The position numbers were made by a program, and so were the translations under genes. Under the pieces are notes generated by a model. The model worked only from the letters and a program-made list of their open reading frames with translations. It did not search any database and was not told the origin of the DNA. This document shows, piece after piece, positions 1 through 9,022 of a stretch of DNA of 64,000 nt. The stretch spans positions 126,001 to 190,000 of the forward strand of contig CAJJBI010000004.1 of the NCBI GenBank assembly GCA_905182465.1. Reading direction: 5' to 3'. The DNA is from Opitutaceae bacterium BACL24 MAG-120322-bin51 (lineage in GTDB: Bacteria > Verrucomicrobiota > Verrucomicrobiia > Opitutales > Coraliomargaritaceae). How positions within the stretch are numbered: position 1 is the stretch's first letter; each line of letters opens with the position of its first letter.

Positions 1-106
1 GTGCTTGTTATGTCTAAGCAAAACCACGGGGGATGCAAACCTTGTCTCCTATTCGCCTGCTTGACTTCGCCGCAGATGCGCCTGACTTTCGTCTAATCTA
101 ACAGCC

Positions 107-1093
107 ATGGCTACCGCGACTCTCAACTACGAACCAATGGTCTTCGCCCCAAAGCAGGGCGATGAAGCACCACTCACTGCGATCCAAGAAGAAGTGCTTA
201 CTCTTAAGAAAGAACGCAACGCACTGATCCTCGCGCACAACTACCAGATCGATGCGATCCAGCGCGTGGCCGACTATGTGGGCGACTCACTCGGGCTAGC
301 CTACAAGGCAGAGCAAGCCGACACCGATTGCATCGTTTTCTGCGGCGTCCATTTTATGGCGGAAACCGCCAAAATCGTCAATCCGAACAAGCCAGTGCTC
401 CTTCCTGAGATGGCCGCAGGCTGCTCGCTCTCTGACTCCTGCCCTGCCGAAAAGCTAGCCGCCTACAAAGAGGCCCATCCCAATGTTTACGTCGTCGCCT
501 ACATCAACTGTTCGGCTGCAGTTAAAGCACTCTCAGATGTGATTTGCACAAGCGGAAACGCTATGAAAATCGTCGGCAAGGTGCCTGCTGATCGCGACAT
601 CCTCTTCGTGCCCGATCAAAACCTCGGGCAGTGGGTTAGTAAGCAGACTGGCCGCGCCATGCAGCTCTGGCCAGGTTCATGTTATGCCCATGTGCTCTTT
701 ACTCAGCAAGCTATCGAACGCCTAAAGTTAAAGTTTCCCGACGCCCTCGTCGTCGCTCACCCAGAGTGCACTGAAACTGTTCGCGATAATGCGGACGAAG
801 TCTGCAGCACAGAAAAAATGATCGGTTTCTGCCGGGATTGTGAAGCCGAGAAAATCATCGTTGTGACAGAGACCGGCATGATCCATCGCCTCCAGCGCGA
901 GATCCCAGACAAGACTTTCATCGCCGGCCCCACGGATACTTGTGCGTGCAACGATTGCCGCTATATGAAAATGAATACTATCGAAAAGTTACGCGACTGC
1001 CTTCGCGACATGTCGCCCCAAATCGAGATGCCCGAAGACATCCGCCTTGAAGCCTATGCACCGATCAAGCGTATGCTGGAGTGGAGCAAGTAG
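107..1093 (+). CDS. nadA: quinolinate synthase NadA
   Basis: Condenses iminoaspartate with dihydroxyacetone phosphate to give quinolinate, the second step of de novo NAD synthesis; a cytosolic [4Fe-4S] enzyme. The 328-aa protein has the LAHNYQ motif at residues 42-47, GCSLSD with Cys106, HPEC with Cys221, and a C-terminal CACNDCRYMKMNT block (Cys279/281/284); three of these cysteines are the expected cluster ligands. Length is typical for the family. No nadB or nadC is visible beside it, but NAD salvage genes (pnuC, nadR-like) lie about 8 kb downstream. The upstream 106 nt show nothing recognisable. Identification is firm. Confidence 0.96.
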   Translation: MATATLNYEPMVFAPKQGDEAPLTAIQEEVLTLKKERNALILAHNYQIDAIQRVADYVGDSLGLAYKAEQADTDCIVFCGVHFMAETAKIVNPNKPVLLPEMAAGCSLSDSCPAEKLAAYKEAHPNVYVVAYINCSAAVKALSDVICTSGNAMKIVGKVPADRDILFVPDQNLGQWVSKQTGRAMQLWPGSCYAHVLFTQQAIERLKLKFPDALVVAHPECTETVRDNADEVCSTEKMIGFCRDCEAEKIIVVTETGMIHRLQREIPDKTFIAGPTDTCACNDCRYMKMNTIEKLRDCLRDMSPQIEMPEDIRLEAYAPIKRMLEWSK

Positions 1094-1247
1094 TGCTCGC
1101 AAAAGACTCAGAGATCGCCGGCGAATCCGGCCATAAGTGCACTCTCTTCCTCAAAGCGCGTGGCATCAAAATCGGTTGCTTTGAGAACTGCACCGTTTTC
1201 GAGTATACAGACTTGGTTATAGGACAAATACAGTCTTATTTCATGGC

Positions 1248-2456
1248 ATGACCACCGCAAAAAAAGCGACTGCGACCTACCGCAACGACCTGCTGCGTGC
1301 ACCGCTTGCGGGTATCCTAGAAGCAGGCTGGGCGACCTTCGCCCTTGTCATCGCCATCCGCTACTTCGAAGCGAGCGAAACGCACAAGGCCTTCATCGCG
1401 GGAGCCGCCCCCATTGGTTTCCTCCTCACGCCGATCACGCTCTATCTCGCCGCCAGCTTCCGTGCCCGCCCGAGCTTCAGCTGCACTTTTGTCTTGGCTA
1501 CGGCGACCCTGTTGCTGTTAGGCGCAAGCATCGTTCAATCGCTCCTCTTTTTCACGCTTTTCGCCGTCTTAAGTCAGGTCGCTGCCGTACAGCAAGGGCC
1601 TCTTATGCTCCAAATCTACACGGAGAACTACACCCGCGCGGAGAGGGGCAGTCGTATGACCTGGCCATTCATTTTGACCGCGCTCTTTTCAATTGGCTTC
1701 GCCGTGATAGGGGGGCGCTTACTTGACCTTAAGATCGAAGCCTATCACTGGATCTTCGCTGTCATGGTCGTCGCCTGCGGCATCTCGGCAGTCGCCTGCA
1801 TCAAAATTCCTAGCAGCCCCCTCTCTCGCAATAATGTAGGGAATCCTTGGCAAAGCTTCAGCCTGATTTGGAAAGATCGCTTCTTCGGCTTCATCCTTGG
1901 CTGCTGGATGCTCCTCGGGATGGGTAACCTTATCGCCCTCCCCATTCGCATAGAGTATCTAGCTAATCCAAATTTCGGCGTGAACGCTAGCAATACCACG
2001 ATTGCCGTCCTCATGCTAGTGGTGCCCGCTGTCGCTCGCGTGCTCAGCACCCGTATGTGGGGACGCTTCTTCGACCGTCTCCACTTTGTGACAACGCGCA
2101 ACCTGCTCAACCTGTTCTTTCTCGCCAGCATCGGATTCTTCTTTTTTACGACTAATATATATGTTCTCGGTCTTGCAATGGCTCTCCAAGGCCTTGCGTT
2201 TGGTGGTGGTAAAATCTTTTGGAGCCTCTGGGTGACCAAAATAGCGCCTGAAGAAAAAGCCTCGTCCTACATGAGCATCCACATGGCACTGACCGGCCTG
2301 CGCGGCTCGCTCGCTCCTTTTATTGGCTATGCCATTCTCAGCCGCTCTAGCCCAGCTAGCGTTGCCATCATTGGGATGATTCTAATTGCAGTATCAATCA
2401 TACTGTTCGAACTCATCCGCGGACATACGCGCTTGCGCGAGACGGCCGAGGGATAG
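1248..2456 (+). CDS. MFS transporter, substrate unknown
   Basis: A 402-aa integral membrane protein with about 12 hydrophobic segments and the general layout of the major facilitator superfamily. The N-terminal TM1-2 (GILEAGWATFALVIAIRYF) and a late glycine-rich helix (LGLAMALQGLAFGGGKIFW) are clear. No motif identifies a substrate. It begins 154 nt after nadA on the same strand and is followed by rpiB 71 nt later, so co-transcription is possible but not shown. It is inferred to act in the inner membrane as a secondary carrier. A run of six G occurs inside the gene near 1710, but the frame is intact. Confidence 0.8.
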   Translation: MTTAKKATATYRNDLLRAPLAGILEAGWATFALVIAIRYFEASETHKAFIAGAAPIGFLLTPITLYLAASFRARPSFSCTFVLATATLLLLGASIVQSLLFFTLFAVLSQVAAVQQGPLMLQIYTENYTRAERGSRMTWPFILTALFSIGFAVIGGRLLDLKIEAYHWIFAVMVVACGISAVACIKIPSSPLSRNNVGNPWQSFSLIWKDRFFGFILGCWMLLGMGNLIALPIRIEYLANPNFGVNASNTTIAVLMLVVPAVARVLSTRMWGRFFDRLHFVTTRNLLNLFFLASIGFFFFTTNIYVLGLAMALQGLAFGGGKIFWSLWVTKIAPEEKASSYMSIHMALTGLRGSLAPFIGYAILSRSSPASVAIIGMILIAVSIILFELIRGHTRLRETAEG

Positions 2457-2527
2457 ACTCTCTGCTAGCGCAAATTAAAAGATTCCGTATTGCTCTGGGC
2501 AAAATCTCCCGCTTTATCTTCCACACA

Positions 2528-2971
2528 ATGTCAGCTAAACCCCTCACCATTTCTATCGGGACCGACCACGCGGGCTTTCCACTTAAAGCACCGATCATCG
2601 CTTTCTTAAAACAACGCGGGCACACCGTCATCGACTTTGGTTGTGACTCCGACGAACCCTGCGACTACCCTGACTTCATCCGTCCCGCCGCCGAAGCAAT
2701 CGCTTCCGGCCAAGCCGACTGCGGGATCGTGCTCGGTGGCTCTGGCAACGGCGAAGCTATGGTAGCCAACAAGGTTAAAGGCGTTCGCTGCGGTCTCTGC
2801 TGGGATGAGTGGTCAGCGAATGCGACCAAAACTCATAACAAGGCCAACTGTATCTCTATGGGCGCCCGCCCCGTCCCCGAAGTCTTAGCCCTAAAGATCG
2901 TCGGCATCTGGCTTGACGCAGACTTCGAAGGCGGCCGACACGAACGCCGCGTCACCAAGATCGAAGGCTAA
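2528..2971 (+). CDS. rpiB: ribose-5-phosphate isomerase B (RpiB/LacAB family)
   Basis: Interconverts ribulose-5-phosphate and ribose-5-phosphate in the pentose phosphate pathway. The 147-aa protein starts its fold with GTDHAGFPLK (residues 11-20, substrate-binding Asp/His) and carries LGGSGNGEAMVANK around residues 69-82. The SGNGE form, with Glu76, matches the mycobacterial RpiB type in which Glu replaces the catalytic Cys of the E. coli type. Cys65 lies a little upstream at a different position. It lies between an MFS gene and clpP, all on the plus strand. Family assignment is strong; phosphorylated hexose substrates remain possible for a RpiB/LacAB member. Confidence 0.9.
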   Translation: MSAKPLTISIGTDHAGFPLKAPIIAFLKQRGHTVIDFGCDSDEPCDYPDFIRPAAEAIASGQADCGIVLGGSGNGEAMVANKVKGVRCGLCWDEWSANATKTHNKANCISMGARPVPEVLALKIVGIWLDADFEGGRHERRVTKIEG

Positions 2972-3049
2972 TTCATTTCAGTCCCGACTTGAAACCTACG
3001 CTAGCTGTGCTCTTCTAAGACATTAAGTTTATTTTAACACAAATTCCCT

Positions 3050-3628
3050 ATGGCCGATAAAAATAAGTCGAAAGACAAAGAAGAAAAATCCATCAAAATC
3101 CAAGAGACCTTCCTCAAAGAGCGTAAAGTCTTTCTTTGGGGCGAAGTGTCCGACAAGTCCGCACGCGATGTCACGGAGAAGCTCCTTTACCTAGAAATGG
3201 ATGCGCCTGGCAAGGAGATCACTTTTTACATCAACACCCCTGGCGGCTCCATCACTGCTGGCATGGCCGTGTATGATACAATGAAGTTGATTAGCTCGCC
3301 GATCAAAGTCGTCGTTACTGGCATGGCTGCCAGTATGGGTTCGATTCTGCTCTGCGGTGCGGATAAAGGTAAGCGCTTCCTCTACCCGCACTCTCGGGTA
3401 CTCATCCACCAGCCACTCATTTCTGGTCAGATGATTGCCGTTGCCGTCGACATACACATCCAAGCCCAAGAAATGGAGCGCCTCCGTGACGAGCTCAACG
3501 CGATCCTCGCTGATTCCTCAGGCCAGTCGCTTAAAAAGATCCAAAAGGACACCGATCGTGATTTTTACATGACTGCGGACGAAGCCATCGCCTACGGCCT
3601 CGCCGACGCGATTGTTGATAAGATCTAG
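3050..3628 (+). CDS. clpP: ClpP-family serine protease
   Basis: Proteolytic core subunit of a Clp-type ATP-dependent protease, cytosolic, expected to form tetradecameric rings with a ClpA/C/X ATPase not seen in this window. The 192-aa protein has INTPGGSITAGMAVYD at 61-76 (canonical ClpP has INSPGG), the nucleophile Ser95 in GMAASMGS, His120 in LIHQP, and the acidic residue in DTDRDFYMTADEA (167-179). The highly charged Lys-rich first 14 residues and the INTPGG variant suggest this may be a paralogue rather than the main ClpP of the genome; only a genome-wide count would tell. It runs convergently into the neighbouring membrane protein with a 6-nt gap. Confidence 0.93.
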   Translation: MADKNKSKDKEEKSIKIQETFLKERKVFLWGEVSDKSARDVTEKLLYLEMDAPGKEITFYINTPGGSITAGMAVYDTMKLISSPIKVVVTGMAASMGSILLCGADKGKRFLYPHSRVLIHQPLISGQMIAVAVDIHIQAQEMERLRDELNAILADSSGQSLKKIQKDTDRDFYMTADEAIAYGLADAIVDKI

Positions 3629-3634
3629 CTTGGG

Positions 3635-4411
3635 CTAATATCCGAAACGAATCGAATACCCGATGCCGACGAACCAATCGTCGGCATCGTCATCTAAGCC
3701 GGTGCCGACAAATAAATCGAGCTGGCTATCATCGCTAAAGAGCCAAGTGACGCCGCCATCGAGCGAAGCGAAAGAGCTCCCCGCGCTCAGTCCGACGTCG
3801 CCAAAGACTTCAATAAAGAAGCCCAACTGATCGGTGGCACCGTAGCCCAGAGCGATCGAATAGAGTGCCGATGCACGCGTGGTGTCGTCTCCATTCGCCT
3901 TTTCACTCGTCGCTAATTCCGCGCCCACATTATAGCCCAGCGACCAACGATCATTCAAAGTGTGCGAGAACGAGAGCAAGAAACTCGGGTCCCATTCGTT
4001 CGACGAAAGCTCATCGTCGCCCCATGGCACCGTGGTATGAACGAGCAATGCCATCTCGGGGAAAAAGTCGTCGCGCACTTCCGGCGCAATATAATATTTG
4101 AAACCCAATAGGCCATCGCCCGCACCAGACGCTCCATGGCCATCGTTGTAACCATCCCAGCCGAATCGTAGTTCCCAATCCTCCTTGATGCCCACCCGCA
4201 ATAGCGAACCACCGAAGTCGGAATACGACTCCCCTTCCGGGTCTTCTCCTGTAGTGATCCCCACTTCAAATTGAGCGAATCTCGGCGCAATCACCGAGCT
4301 CGACTCCGTCGCGTCGGGACGATCCGTCACTAATGGCTCCGCGCCCGCAATGCCGCTTGCGGCGATAAACAAGAAGGTAATCAAACGACTGTATTTTTTA
4401 TTATACTCCAT
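3635..4411 (-). CDS. outer-membrane beta-barrel protein, MetA-pathway-like (PF13557 type)
   Basis: The start is placed at the ATG giving MEYNKKYSRLITFLFIAASG, a signal peptide with a basic n-region and hydrophobic core ending near AGA/EPL. An in-frame TTG 15 nt upstream would add five residues but lies within a palindrome. The mature part begins VTDRPDATESS, typical of the family annotated as putative MetA-pathway of phenol degradation / outer-membrane transporter. It is made of alternating amphipathic strands and ends in an aromatic residue (SIRFGY), as outer-membrane barrels do. Function in phenol metabolism should not be assumed. It is transcribed divergently from the RNase III-like gene. 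Confidence 0.75.
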   Translation of the reverse strand: MEYNKKYSRLITFLFIAASGIAGAEPLVTDRPDATESSSVIAPRFAQFEVGITTGEDPEGESYSDFGGSLLRVGIKEDWELRFGWDGYNDGHGASGAGDGLLGFKYYIAPEVRDDFFPEMALLVHTTVPWGDDELSSNEWDPSFLLSFSHTLNDRWSLGYNVGAELATSEKANGDDTTRASALYSIALGYGATDQLGFFIEVFGDVGLSAGSSFASLDGGVTWLFSDDSQLDLFVGTGLDDDADDWFVGIGYSIRFGY

Positions 4412-4412
4412 A

Positions 4413-4428
4413 CTTTGATTAATCAAAG
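4413..4428. promoter_or_regulatory. 16-bp perfect palindrome at the translation start of the outer-membrane protein gene
   Basis: CTTTGATTAATCAAAG is a perfect dyad ending one base before the ATG of the minus-strand outer-membrane protein gene, in the short divergent region. It could be an operator for a dimeric regulator. In mRNA a six-pair stem with a UUAA loop would cover the position where a ribosome binding site would sit. No Shine-Dalgarno sequence is visible there. No regulator gene is adjacent, so the role is inferred from symmetry and position only. Confidence 0.4.
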
Positions 4429-4494
4429 TCCATGATTCTATTAGTCAAATATAAATTTACTCGGCATCTGAATAGAAGCCTCTAAGACATCCGC

Positions 4495-4806
4495 ATGACC
4501 GAAGAAGAGAAGCGCACCAAAGCATGGATCGGCGACGCCGTTTTAGGGCTCTTCGCCCGCGAATGGATCCTGAAGCAAACGGACATCGCGGTGAAAGAAC
4601 GCGCCGAGGTCTTCATCCAGATAACCTCGAACCAATTCCTAGCCTCTCTCGGTGAGCCCACCTCAATGGAAGCCGAAATCGGCGTCGTCTATGAAACAGA
4701 TGGACTACACGCCGCCTTTGACTTTATCGAACAGAAAATCTTGCCACTCTTTTTAAAGCGACGAGCTAAGAGCAAGCAACCTGGTAGCTACCGAAACAAA
4801 AGCTAA
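4495..4806 (+). CDS. minimal RNase III-domain protein (Mini-III-like)
   Basis: The 103-aa protein resembles the RNase III catalytic fold without a dsRNA-binding domain. AWIGDAVLGLFAREWIL (11-27) corresponds to the LGDavLel signature helix with the metal-binding Asp. SNQFLASLGEPTSMEAEIG followed by VVYETDGLHAAFDFIEQKILP corresponds to the second half with the conserved EA-iG segment. Basic residues close the C-terminus (KRRAKSKQPGSYRNKS). In Firmicutes, Mini-III matures 23S rRNA; that role is not shown here. It is divergent from the outer-membrane protein and convergent with secA. It is a plausible double-strand ribonuclease, moderately sure. Confidence 0.65.
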   Translation: MTEEEKRTKAWIGDAVLGLFAREWILKQTDIAVKERAEVFIQITSNQFLASLGEPTSMEAEIGVVYETDGLHAAFDFIEQKILPLFLKRRAKSKQPGSYRNKS

Positions 4807-4873
4807 TGTAAGCAGCTTTGGGCGAAGTACTCCAAAGGGCACGCCGAGCATGGGTGAGATGCCCATCTTCGCG

Positions 4874-7800
4874 CTACTTTTGCACTAGATCCCAGCCGTC
4901 GTTTTGGATCATGGCTTCGGCTTTTTTAAATTTGAGGGTCTTCTCTTCAGGTCCCTTGCGAATGGTCACAGTATCATTGCGACCGACCTTGGGCAGTTCG
5001 CGACGAATCGGTTCTATCTTTGGCAGTTCGACTGGCTTTCCCCGAGCTGAACCGTCGAAGCCTGTGCCGCGGTGGCTTGAGGCTGCCCAGCGGCGGCAGT
5101 AAGAGCGCTGGCGCCTTGCCCTGAGCCTGTGCCCGGCCCTGCCACTTGAGCGACCTTGGACATGCGAGCGAGCATATTGCTGAAGGCTTCTTGGCTTCGT
5201 CGCGCTACGGAACACGGAATTACAAATCTCCGTACGCACATTCGTCATTAACTCTTGGAAGAAGACGTAAGCCTCGCTCTTGTATTCGTTAAGCGGATCC
5301 TTCTGGCCATAGCTGCGAAGATTCACGCTTCGGCGTAACTCTTCCATCTCGGTAAGGTGATCCTGCCAACGGCGATCGAGTGAACGAATAATGAGATAGC
5401 GTTCGAGGCCGATGAGGGCTTCTTGCTCCTCAAACTCTTCGCGTTGATCGTAAGCTTCGTTGATCTTACCAAGAATATATTCGTGCTGCGCTTGTGCTTC
5501 GAGGGCTTCAATCTCCTCGGGCTTGAGCGAGATAGGGAAGTAGGCATTGAGCCAACCGAGAAAACGATCCATCGCTTCGGTGTCGCTTGCCTTGGCCTCA
5601 TCTAGCTCGTTGAGGCGCTCTTCGAGTTCTTCCTCAATCATCTCGAAGACGATTTCACGAGGCGTTTCCGAATGGATTGCATCATTACGTAGCCCGTAGA
5701 TAACTTCGCGCTGTGTATTGAGCACGTCGTCGAACTGGAGGAGCCGTTTGCGCATGGAGAAATTCTGCTGCTCAACCTTCTTCTGCGCATTTTCGATCGA
5801 CCAATTGAGCGCGGGGTGCTCAAGCTCTTCGCCCTCAGTCATAGATTTTTCGAGGACTCGCGAGATAGGGCCTGCATTAGCGAAGAGACGCATAAGGTCA
5901 TCCTCAAGCGAGACGAAACATTTGGAGAGACCAGGGTCGCCTTGACGGGCGCAACGACCACGGAGCTGACGGTCAATCCGCCGAGACTCGTGACGCTCGG
6001 TACCAATCACGAAGAGACCGCCCAGTTCGGCAACGCCTTGACCGAGCTTAATATCAGTTCCCCGGCCAGCCATATTAGTAGCGATGGTGACCGAACCTTT
6101 CTGCCCGGCTTTGGCCACGATCTCGGCTTCTTGCGCGTGAAACTTGGCGTTCAAAACACTGTGCACGATTTTGTTACGTTTGAGCATGCGAGAGAGTAAC
6201 TCGGAGGCTTCGACTGAGGCAGTGCCAACGAGGACGGGCTGACCTTCTTTATTAGCCTCTTGAATCGTCTCAATCACGGCACTGAACTTTTCCCGTCGTG
6301 TCTTGAACACGACGTCATTCAAATCAACACGTATATTAGGTTTATTCGTCGGGATCACCATGACGGTGAGGCCGTAAATTTCGTTGAACTCGGAGGCTTC
6401 CGTCTCCGCCGTACCCGTCATCCCGGCGAGCTTATCATACATGCGGAAATAATTCTGAATCGTAACCGTCGCATAAGTCTTGGTCTCTTTTTCAATGGTG
6501 CAGTTCTCTTTGGCTTCAACCGCTTGGTGGAGGCCGTCTGACCAGCGGCGCCCAGGCATCACGCGGCCAGTGTTTTGGTCGACGATGTTAACCTTGCCAG
6601 CTTGCACCACGTATTCCTTATCACGCTCGTAAAGGCTGTAAGCGCGAAGCAACTGACTTATACAGTGAATGCGTTCGCTGGTGGTCTGGAAAAAAGTTTC
6701 GGCCTCAAGCTTGGCGCTTTGTTTCGCCTCGGCGGAGAGATCTTCTTGCTTGTCGATCTCGATAAACTGGGTGGGCAGATCGGGTAGCATGAAGGCGTCA
6801 GGATCGTTGGGGCTCATAAGGGTGCGGCCCCTTTCACTGAGATCAGCCTGCTGCTGCTTTTCGTCGATCACGTAGTAGAGCTCTTCTTTCAGAGCGTAGC
6901 GCTCCTCTTTGTTGAAGTCGCTGTTCATCTCGAGGTCGAACTTATCGACCGCGCGGCGAAAGGCGGGCACCTCGTTCAGACGGTGGAACTGCTTATTCTT
7001 AGGCATCCCAAGCTTCACTTGGTAGAGGCTAGCCACGGCGGCATGTTTGTCCTCTTCGCTAGAGCTCTCACCCTCCAGCACTTTTTTAGCCTCCGCCACG
7101 AGCTTGTTGCAGAAAGCTTGCTGCTTAGAAAACAGATTCTGGATGGTGGGCTTGACTTCGTTAAAGGGCAGCGGGTTATCGTCCTGCATTGGGCCCGAAA
7201 TAATGAGCGGCGTGCGCGCTTCGTCGACGAGGATGGAGTCGACCTCGTCAATGATACAGAAGTAATGGTCGCGCTGAACCTGGTCTTCCTTGCGACTGGT
7301 CATCCCGTTATCGCGCAGGTAGTCGAAGCCAAACTCAGAGGCGGTGCCGTAGGTGATGTTGCAAGCATACATCTCGCGGCGCGTCTGCGGGTCCATCGAG
7401 TTTTGGATACAGCCAACAGTCAGCCCGAGAAAGCGGAAAAGGTGCCCCATCCACTCGGAGTCACGACGGGCAAGGTAGTCATTCACCGTGACGAGCTGGC
7501 AATTACGGCCCGTCAGCGCGTTGAGGTAGAGCGGGCAAGTCGAGACAAGGGTCTTACCCTCACCAGTTGCCATTTCCGCGATACGTTTTTCGTGGAGCGT
7601 AATGCCACCGATAAATTGAACGTCATAATGGACCATTTCCCATGGTAATTGGTGGTCGCAAACATCGTAGGACTGGCCACACATCCGGCGGGCAGCGCTC
7701 TTTACTGCTAGCGAAGGCTTCAGGCAAAAGATCGTCGAGACTCTCACCATCCTCCTGGTTGCGCTTCATAAACTCAGCAGTCTTGTCACGAAGCTGCGCG

Positions 7801-7919
7801 TCGGAGAGCGACTGGTATTCGAGTTCGATGGCGTTTATGCGCTCGATGATGGGCTGACACTTTTTGAGGTATTTACCATAGTGACGACCAGAGAATTTCT
7901 TTAAAATGGAGGAGATCAT
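4874..7919 (-). CDS. secA: preprotein translocase ATPase SecA (frame broken by three indels)
   Basis: Motor ATPase driving protein export through SecYEG. The N-terminus ([18 protein letters not shown]) starts at 7919. The gene continues through ATGEGKTL (Walker A), the DEVDS helicase box, [11 protein letters not shown] and the helical scaffold, giving about 1,015 aa. Three breaks are visible. An extra base near 7706-7712 separates LLPEAFA from [11 protein letters not shown]. In the C-terminal linker, an extra base near 5185-5200 and a lost base near 5041-5060 put about 45 codons in another frame, where a sensible linker ([15 protein letters not shown]) is read. The C-terminus ends [12 protein letters not shown] and lacks the usual zinc-binding CPCGSG motif. 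Because the continuing frames are intact and SecA is essential, sequencing error is the likely cause. Confidence 0.93.
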
Positions 7920-8086
7920 AAGACCTATTGACTGCGTTAGAAAATAAGATTTGCGTGCGTTGCGGATTCACAGAGGACATCCAGAATATATGAGGTCGCC
8001 AAAATGGTCAAAGACCCAATGAGTGGCAAGTATGTACTACGGTCATAAGGGATTGACTCTAGAGAGCTTTCTGACGGATTTAAGGT

Positions 8087-8686
8087 ATGAATATAGTTTG
8101 TCTCGACTTGGAGGGAGTATTGATTCCCGAAATCTGGATCGCGTTTGCAGAAAAGACTGGAATCGAGGCGCTAAAGCGCACGACTCGTGATGAGCCAGAC
8201 TACGACGTGCTGATGCGCTACCGCTTAGACATTCTTGACAAGGAAGGCTTCAAGTTAGCCGATATCGAGGAAGTCATCGGTACGCTTGACCCAATGCCCG
8301 GTGCCTCGGAATTCGTCGAATGGGTCACTTCGCAGACGCGCCTCGTAATCCTTTCTGACACTTTTCGCCAATTCGCAGGGCCCCTCATGGCCAAGCTCGG
8401 GCACCCGACTCTCTTTTGCCACGATTTAGTGATCGATGATACGGGTCGCATCGCCGACTATTCTCTGCGTCTCAAAGACCATAAGCGCAAGGCAGTCGAA
8501 GCCTTCAAGGCACTCAATTTTGACACCTTCGCGGCGGGCGATTCCTACAACGACCTCTCTATGATCGATGTGGCTGACAACCGCGCACTCTATTGCCCGC
8601 CCGAGCGCCTCACCATTGAACGTCCAGAGCTCCCCGTCGCGCGCACCCATGCTGAGCTCCGCCAAATCATTGAAGGTATTCTGTAA
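8087..8686 (+). CDS. thrH: bifunctional phosphoserine phosphatase / homoserine phosphotransferase ThrH
   Basis: HAD-superfamily enzyme of 199 aa that dephosphorylates phosphoserine and can transfer phosphate to homoserine (known for Pseudomonas ThrH). Motif I is CLDLEGVLIPE with Asp7 nucleophile and Glu9, the hallmark DxE form of ThrH. Motif II is ILSDTF, the conserved Lys lies in LKDHKRKA, and motif IV is AAGDSYNDLSM. Length and motif spacing fit ThrH rather than SerB. It is divergent from secA across a 167-nt region and 27 nt upstream of a Dabb-domain gene. Serine or threonine biosynthesis is the likely role. Confidence 0.9.
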   Translation: MNIVCLDLEGVLIPEIWIAFAEKTGIEALKRTTRDEPDYDVLMRYRLDILDKEGFKLADIEEVIGTLDPMPGASEFVEWVTSQTRLVILSDTFRQFAGPLMAKLGHPTLFCHDLVIDDTGRIADYSLRLKDHKRKAVEAFKALNFDTFAAGDSYNDLSMIDVADNRALYCPPERLTIERPELPVARTHAELRQIIEGIL

Positions 8687-8713
8687 CCCCCCCCCATAAA
8701 ACGACGACAAGCC

Positions 8714-9013
8714 ATGCTGGTTCACACTGTATTATTCTGGCTGCGCAAAGACCTCGACGACGCGCAGATAACCAAGTTTCGCATGGGGCTTGAAAGCCTC
8801 AAAGAAATCGAGCACGCCGATTCGGTCTTCATCGGTAGGCCTGCCTCCGTAGCCGAGCGCCCCGTGTGCGACGGCAGTTACGACTTTTGCCTGACCGTTA
8901 TTTTAAAAGACGTGCCCGCACACGACGCCTACCAAGCGCACGAGAAACACCAGAACTTTATCGCCGCCCACAAGGACCAGTGGCAAAAAGTCAAAGTTTA
9001 CGACGCTGATTAA
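8714..9013 (+). CDS. Dabb-family (stress-responsive alpha/beta barrel) protein
   Basis: A 99-aa protein with the family pattern: MLVHTVLFWLRKDL at the N-terminus, a helix, a central strand with GSYDFCLTVILKDVPAHDAYQAHEKHQNF, and a terminal KVKVYDAD strand. Such domains form dimeric alpha/beta barrels. Members range from stress-induced proteins of unknown activity to cyclases, so no reaction is assigned. It sits between thrH and pnuC, with only 9 nt to pnuC, suggesting an operon. A run of nine C lies between the thrH stop and this start. Confidence 0.8.
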   Translation: MLVHTVLFWLRKDLDDAQITKFRMGLESLKEIEHADSVFIGRPASVAERPVCDGSYDFCLTVILKDVPAHDAYQAHEKHQNFIAAHKDQWQKVKVYDAD

Positions 9014-9022
9014 AGCGTTCAC

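Noticed and set aside
1-106. Possible promoter (TTGACT ... TAATCT) before nadA
   Set aside because: The two elements are about 27 nt apart, too far for a sigma-70 promoter.
4818-5102. Plus-strand open frame opposite the secA C-terminus
   Set aside because: No recognisable protein features; explained as a shadow of secA.
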